Positions 60,227 to 64,000 of a stretch of DNA of 64,000 bases are shown here, piece after piece. The notes under the pieces were generated by a model that saw only the letters and a list, made by a program, of their open reading frames with translations, ran no database searches and was not told where the DNA came from. A program made the position numbers and the translations under genes. The stretch lies in assembly GCF_018282095.1 (NCBI RefSeq), contig NZ_CP074126.1:3018341-3082340 (forward strand), given 5' to 3'. The number at the start of each line of letters is the position of its first letter. Positions within the stretch are counted from its first letter, which is position 1. The DNA comes from Pseudovibrio brasiliensis (GTDB lineage: Bacteria; Pseudomonadota; Alphaproteobacteria; Rhizobiales; Stappiaceae).

Positions 60227-60649
60227 ATGCCGATTTATTTTGCTTATGGCCGCCTGATGAACCCAAAGATTATGGCAAGCCGCTGCCCGCAGGCCAAACC
60301 GCTGGGACCAGCTTCCATGGATGGCTATCGCTTTATCATCACTACTGAAGGCGTCCCTTCCATGGTGAAGGCTCCTGGAAAGCGCGTGCATGGTATCTTG
60401 TGGGATTGCCGCATTGGTGATGTGACCGTTGTTGATGGAGCTGAGGCGCTTTTCCGCAAAGGGCTCGACAAAGTCTTTCTTCCCGTGCGCAGTGGCGGGC
60501 AGAACAAGTCAGCGATTATCTACCTGAGCCGGACTGCCAACACTGGGAAGCCGCATGCCAAAGCGTGGGAAGGTGTGTTGGAAGCTGCGGAACACTGGGA
60601 CTTTCCTGAAACGTACAGAGAAGAGCTGCGTCAGTGGGATCTGCGCTAG
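60227..60649 (+). CDS. Gamma-glutamylcyclotransferase-like protein
   Basis: A 140-residue protein that resembles the GGCT/AIG2 fold: N-terminal YFAYGRLM (usually YFAYGSNM), a central beta barrel and the WDC segment. The motif carries Arg in place of the usual Ser, so the activity may differ from glutathione or gamma-glutamyl-peptide cyclisation. The acidic catalytic candidate is Glu in VVDGAEALFRKG. Preceded by TTGAGTTG; ATG 60227. Downstream of the HAD gene and upstream of the riboswitch. Function uncertain. Confidence 0.75.
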   Translation: MPIYFAYGRLMNPKIMASRCPQAKPLGPASMDGYRFIITTEGVPSMVKAPGKRVHGILWDCRIGDVTVVDGAEALFRKGLDKVFLPVRSGGQNKSAIIYLSRTANTGKPHAKAWEGVLEAAEHWDFPETYREELRQWDLR

Positions 60650-60781
60650 AGTTTTGCGAGCTACAAAAGTGCATTTGTGGGCTGACAGACTGTTCACAAA
60701 TGTGTTTTCAGTTAGACTGAAAGACAACTCGTAATTTCCTGAGAATCTGTTAGAAAACAAGTCTCCCAAAGTTGGGAGATA

Positions 60782-60926
60782 ATTCTCAGGGCGGGGTGAA
60801 ATTCCCTACCGGTGGTGATGGTCCTTAGGGGCATAAGTCCGCGAGCGCCTTCTTTATTTGAGAAAGGGTCAGCAGATCCGGTGAGATTCCGGGACCGACG
60901 GTTATAGTCCGGATGGAAGAGAATGT
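60782..60926 (+). promoter_or_regulatory. FMN riboswitch (RFN element)
   Basis: Contains the conserved RFN blocks in order: CTCAGGGCGGGGTGAAATTC, CCTACCGGTGGTGATGG, AGTCCGCGAGCG, GGTCAGCAGATCCGGTGAGA, CCGACGGTTATAGTCCGG and GGATGGAAGAGAA. The first stem pairs TTCTC (60783-60787) with GAGAA (60919-60923). It controls the transporter gene at 61062 and would bind FMN to reduce expression. The leader of about 135 nt beyond it contains the expression platform, which I could not resolve into a clear terminator or sequestering hairpin. Confidence 0.97.
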
Positions 60927-61061
60927 AGGTGAGGGGTGTTCGGATGAACGCTGTTTGCTTGCGCGTCCTGATTCAATGAAACTTGGCGGTTTGCCGTCCT
61001 TTGGATCAGAAAGATTTCTTATGTTTAATCTGTTTTTGAATAGTGATTTTGAGGTGCGTGT

Positions 61062-61961
61062 ATGAGTACATCACGCAGTTCAACACGTGCGTCTGCTGCT
61101 GTTGTGGGCGCAAGCTGGATGGTGTTTGCTGGTGCAGCGTTTGCTGTGACCAACTCTGCCATGCAGTATCTAACCATGGTGCAAGGGCTGAGCTCCACCA
61201 GTGCAACCTTCTGGCAATACCTGATTTCGCTTCTTGCGATGGTGCCGGTGATCTGGCGCATTGGTGTTGATGGCTTGCATACTGAGCAATTGGCTCTACA
61301 CATCTTCCGCGTTTTTCTGGCTGCGCTGGGCGTGCAGTTCTGGGTTGCTGGTTTGGCAAATGGTGTGCCGATCTGGCAGGGTATCGCGCTTTTGATGACA
61401 TCCCCGTTTTTCGTGACGATTGGTGCCGCTGTTTTCCTGCGTGAAAAAGCGAGCGGGCAGCGCTGGGTTGCGACGGCTGTTGGCTTCGTGGGCGGGATGA
61501 TCATTCTCAGCCCGTGGGACGAAGCGTTCCAGCTGGTTGCGTTCCTGCCGATTATCGCTGCGCTGCTATGGGGTTCTTCCATTCTCTGTATGAAGAAACT
61601 GGAGGAAAGCGAGAGCCCTCAGTCGGTTACGCTTTATCTGCTTCTGCTGCTGACACCGGTCAATCTGGTTCTGGCGCTGCTGGCTCCAGGTGGTCTTTCG
61701 ATACCTGAAGGCATGAACATGTGGTGGTTGATCATTCTAGCAGGCCTGCTGGGTGCGATTGCACAGGGCTCGCTGGCGATGGCCTATGAGAAGGTGGACG
61801 CGGCTTACTTGCAGCCGTTTGATCACTTGAAGCTGCCGCTCAATGTTCTTTGTGGCTTTATCGTCTTCAGTTGGGTGCCTCCGGGCAACTTGTGGCTGGG
61901 AGCCGCGCTGATCATTGGCGCATCGCTTTACATTGTGCATGTGGAGCGCGAGCGAGATTAA
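61062..61961 (+). CDS. ribN: DMT/EamA-family transporter, probable riboflavin transporter
   Basis: Drug/metabolite transporter family with ten predicted spans (EamA repeats at about 15-140 and 150-290). The 299-residue protein has no substrate motif that can be read directly. The FMN riboswitch immediately upstream makes riboflavin the strongest inference, as for RibN described in alphaproteobacteria. Start ATG 61062, with GAGG nearby. A strong terminator follows the stop. Confidence 0.85.
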   Translation: MSTSRSSTRASAAVVGASWMVFAGAAFAVTNSAMQYLTMVQGLSSTSATFWQYLISLLAMVPVIWRIGVDGLHTEQLALHIFRVFLAALGVQFWVAGLANGVPIWQGIALLMTSPFFVTIGAAVFLREKASGQRWVATAVGFVGGMIILSPWDEAFQLVAFLPIIAALLWGSSILCMKKLEESESPQSVTLYLLLLLTPVNLVLALLAPGGLSIPEGMNMWWLIILAGLLGAIAQGSLAMAYEKVDAAYLQPFDHLKLPLNVLCGFIVFSWVPPGNLWLGAALIIGASLYIVHVERERD

Positions 61962-61965
61962 TTAG

Positions 61966-61995
61966 AAAGCCCGGCCAGGTTGCCGGGCTTTTCTT
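61966..61995 (+). terminator. Intrinsic terminator after the riboflavin transporter gene
   Basis: AAAGCCCGGC (61966-61975), loop CAGGTT, GCCGGGCTTT (61982-61991), then TTC TTTTT. The gene on the opposite strand ends close by. Confidence 0.9.
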
Positions 61996-62007
61996 TTTGT
62001 TTATGAG

Positions 62008-63273
62008 CTAGTTGAACCAGACAGCGAAGGCGCCAAAGTTCCTGCTTAAAGGGCGGCTTAAGGTGCGCATGAAGTCACCATCCCAGACTTCACCTTGCTC
62101 GATGTAGTTCACGGCGTTTGGTCCGGTGATGAAGAGAACAAGATCGAAGCTCTCTGCTGTTTCAAAGAACGACTTCATATTGATCCCGCCGTCAAACACC
62201 ATATGAGGGATCAACACTTCACCATTCAGAACTTTTTCTGAGGCTTTCACAGCTTCTAGCCAGCTGTCGATGGTTTGCTGTGTGACAGGGAGAGTCTGAA
62301 ATGGGCTTGTCTGGTTGGGGTTTGGGAGCCATTCGTGGTCGTTGTCGGTTTCTTTTTGAATGAGCTCCCAGGTTTCATAGTTCGTTTGCATAACCTGCAG
62401 CAGATTCTGACGGGTTGCTTTGAGGCGATCGGGGTTCTCTACTGTCCAGTTGATAGAATGCAGGAAGGTGATTGGGGTTGCGAGTGCACCCAAATCACGT
62501 GGATCGCCTACTTTTCCTTTTTCCTGCAGCTGTTTGCCATAGGTGGTGGCATCCGAACCAAAGACGCTATGGAACGTCATGTCATAGGTGCTCTCATAAT
62601 CGAATGCGAGCAGGAAATTGCCTACTGACATGAGAAGGTTAGAGTAGCCTTGCAACCACTTTGCGTCTGCCAGATCAAAGGTGATAGGAAACGTTGTTGT
62701 ATCATCCTCAAGTGTGAATGGGCTGCGTCTTGAAAGGCTTGAGAGGATTTCTGCGAGGTTTTCGTAGGGTTCAATGGTGCCGCTGTTGTCTGCATCCAGA
62801 TTGATCTTCAGAAGGTCAACTTGCAGTTTGACTGGTTGATCAGAGATGCCTGTCAGAGTGTCGTTGGCTTCTTTCAGCTGAGCGACGAACCCTTCCAGCA
62901 TCTCCCGCGTTTTTTGATAGGAGACTGGCTCCGGGGTTGGATTGGGGGCGACTGGAACGCGGAAAATCGGAAGGAATGCGCGTAGGCTTCTGTTGGGTGA
63001 AGTGTTTCCTGCACCGTACCTGTAAAGATCCTGCTGCAGACCTTGAAGGGCGTTCAGGAACTGAAGGGCGCCTAAAGCGAGTTTGGCCTGATTGTTTTCA
63101 GGATTCTGTGCAGTGTTTTTGCTGAATGTGGCAATGCCGGTCTGGTAGTCAGCTGCCTCGATGATCTCATTGAAATCAATGGTATAATCAGTTTTTGAGA
63201 GGGCTTGCGTCGGTAGAAGTGCCGTGGCTGCGGATAAAGAAAGTGCAGTCAGGCGGGATTTGAGAAAATTCAT
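62008..63273 (-). CDS. Secreted protein with an EF-hand loop, function unknown
   Basis: A 421-residue protein with a signal peptide (MNFLKSRLTALSLSAATALL, cleavage near ALS, 24-26). It has one good EF-hand loop, DADNSGTIEPYE (160-171), with the positions 1, 3, 5 and 12 ligands and Gly at 6, so it may bind calcium. The rest is mostly helical with Asn/Gln-rich segments, and a C-terminal hydrophobic AFAVWFN. I know no family for it. Gene is on the minus strand, monocistronic, ends beside the riboflavin-transporter terminator. Confidence 0.8.
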   Translation of the reverse strand: MNFLKSRLTALSLSAATALLPTQALSKTDYTIDFNEIIEAADYQTGIATFSKNTAQNPENNQAKLALGALQFLNALQGLQQDLYRYGAGNTSPNRSLRAFLPIFRVPVAPNPTPEPVSYQKTREMLEGFVAQLKEANDTLTGISDQPVKLQVDLLKINLDADNSGTIEPYENLAEILSSLSRRSPFTLEDDTTTFPITFDLADAKWLQGYSNLLMSVGNFLLAFDYESTYDMTFHSVFGSDATTYGKQLQEKGKVGDPRDLGALATPITFLHSINWTVENPDRLKATRQNLLQVMQTNYETWELIQKETDNDHEWLPNPNQTSPFQTLPVTQQTIDSWLEAVKASEKVLNGEVLIPHMVFDGGINMKSFFETAESFDLVLFITGPNAVNYIEQGEVWDGDFMRTLSRPLSRNFGAFAVWFN

Positions 63274-63433
63274 AAAGTCTCTCCTAAAGGTCTACCTATT
63301 AGATATGGGAATTGATGTTTTTTTTATGGCTTGCAATCTAAGGCTGTGGCGAGGCTGGGCAGTGTTGCCGGTTTCGTCGTCTGAAACGAAAAGGCTTTGC
63401 TTGTGAAGGCTTTAAGCGCACCGGGAGATAGCA

Positions 63434-63703
63434 ATGAAGACCACACACTTTTCCATCACGGGATTGGTGCAGGGTGTTGGCTATCGGGCCTGGCTTTATA
63501 AAAAGGCCGGGATGCTGGGTGTATCGGGTTGGTGCAAGAACAATGAAGACGGATCAGTGGAGGCAGTTGTTACCGGTGATCCGGAAAAAGTGGACGCCTT
63601 GCTGATGGCTGTTCAGCAAGGCCCTGTTGGTGCAGAAGTTGAAGCGGTCACGCTTTTGGGTGAAGCCCCTGAAGAGAAGGGCTCGTTCCGCATCGAGTAC
63701 TAG
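63434..63703 (+). CDS. acyP: Acylphosphatase
   Basis: Hydrolyses acyl phosphates. The 89-residue protein has the ferredoxin-like fold with the phosphate-binding loop VQGVGYR (catalytic Arg18) and GWCKNNEDGSVE with Asn36/Asn37, the water-positioning Asn. Length and motifs are typical. A GGGAG precedes the ATG. It converges with lipB at its end. Confidence 0.95.
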   Translation: MKTTHFSITGLVQGVGYRAWLYKKAGMLGVSGWCKNNEDGSVEAVVTGDPEKVDALLMAVQQGPVGAEVEAVTLLGEAPEEKGSFRIEY

Positions 63704-64000
63704 TTATTCACCCTCTGGCTTTTGCGCCAAACCGGATGGACCGATGGAATGCGTGGGGCCGAAGATCTCTTCGAACTGCTCGCGCAGAATGATATCCACC
63801 TCAGGCATCGTGAGCGGCAAGCCCAGATCAACGAAGCTGGTGACGCCATGCTTTTGCACGCCGCAGGGGACAATGCCGGTGAAATGTTCCAGATCTGGGT
63901 CGACGTTCAAAGAGATGCCGTGGAAGGTTACCCACTTGCGCAGGCGGATGCCGATGGCTGCGATTTTGTCTTCAACATCCTTGCCTTTTTCAGGTCGCTG
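63704..64000 (-). CDS. lipB: Lipoyl(octanoyl) transferase, C-terminal part
   Basis: Transfers octanoyl groups from ACP to lipoate-dependent enzymes. Only the last 98 residues lie in the window; the gene starts beyond 64000 on the minus strand. The segment reads [17 protein letters not shown] (catalytic-site Lys), [19 protein letters not shown] (catalytic Cys in VPCG). The C-terminal 40 residues are longer than in E. coli, common in alphaproteobacteria. Frame is open to the window edge. Confidence 0.93.
   Translation of the reverse strand, partial: QRPEKGKDVEDKIAAIGIRLRKWVTFHGISLNVDPDLEHFTGIVPCGVQKHGVTSFVDLGLPLTMPEVDIILREQFEEIFGPTHSIGPSGLAQKPEGE

Overview
The window reads as chromosomal DNA from an alphaproteobacterium, probably of the Hyphomicrobiales/Stappiaceae type (a Pseudovibrio-like marine bacterium is my guess, not shown by the sequence). 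Signs of this are the fusion of the tuf-secE-nusG-rplKAJL-rpoBC block with the str, S10, spc and alpha ribosomal operons in one run, adk in place of rpmJ before rpsM, the order rplQ-degP-rarA-crcB-rluC-HAD-ATP12-pccB-pccA, a mitochondrial-type ATP12 chaperone, and a riboflavin transporter of the DMT family under an FMN riboswitch. Base composition is moderate (near 50% G+C by eye).

Layout. 1-6.1 kb: an 8-bp tandem repeat at the edge, a 1440-residue coiled-coil protein of unknown function, and rlmB on the minus strand. 6.1-39.3 kb: a plus-strand information-processing supercluster. It starts with a good promoter, tRNA-Tyr, tRNA-Gly, tuf (copy 1), tRNA-Trp, secE and nusG. It continues through rplKAJL, rpoBC and a small acidic unknown protein, then rpsL-rpsG-fusA-tuf (copy 2), rpsJ through secY-adk, and rpsM-rpsK-rpoA-rplQ. 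Hairpins and terminators at several junctions (rplA/rplJ, rplL/rpoB, rpoC/unknown, unknown/rpsL, rplO/secY, adk/rpsM) divide it into units.

39.5-50.6 kb: a chemoreceptor, a DegP-type periplasmic protease, rarA, a large patatin-like lipase, crcB, rluC, a HAD phosphatase and the F1-ATPase assembly chaperone ATP12. 50.8-52.6 kb: two haem-type bacterioferritins flanking about 800 bp without a gene. That gap holds a long series of RNA-like helices, including two 5' arms that compete for one 3' partner. 52.8-59.5 kb: the two subunits of a propionyl-CoA-type carboxylase (pccB, pccA). They are separated by a minus-strand block with folB and five paralogous small secreted proteins, three of which form a tandem triplication with an exact 409-bp period.

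59.5-64 kb: a second HAD phosphatase, a gamma-glutamylcyclotransferase-like protein, an FMN riboswitch with a riboflavin exporter/importer-family transporter, a secreted EF-hand protein of unknown function, acylphosphatase, and the 3' end of lipB running off the window.

The most unusual material is the small secreted cysteine-protein family (paired loss of two cysteines in the triplicated copies, each copy with its own conserved 5' and 3' hairpins), the structured RNA candidate between the bacterioferritin genes, and the giant coiled-coil orphan. The rest is well-conserved housekeeping content. Start sites were chosen by ribosome-binding site and family alignment from memory; no search was run.
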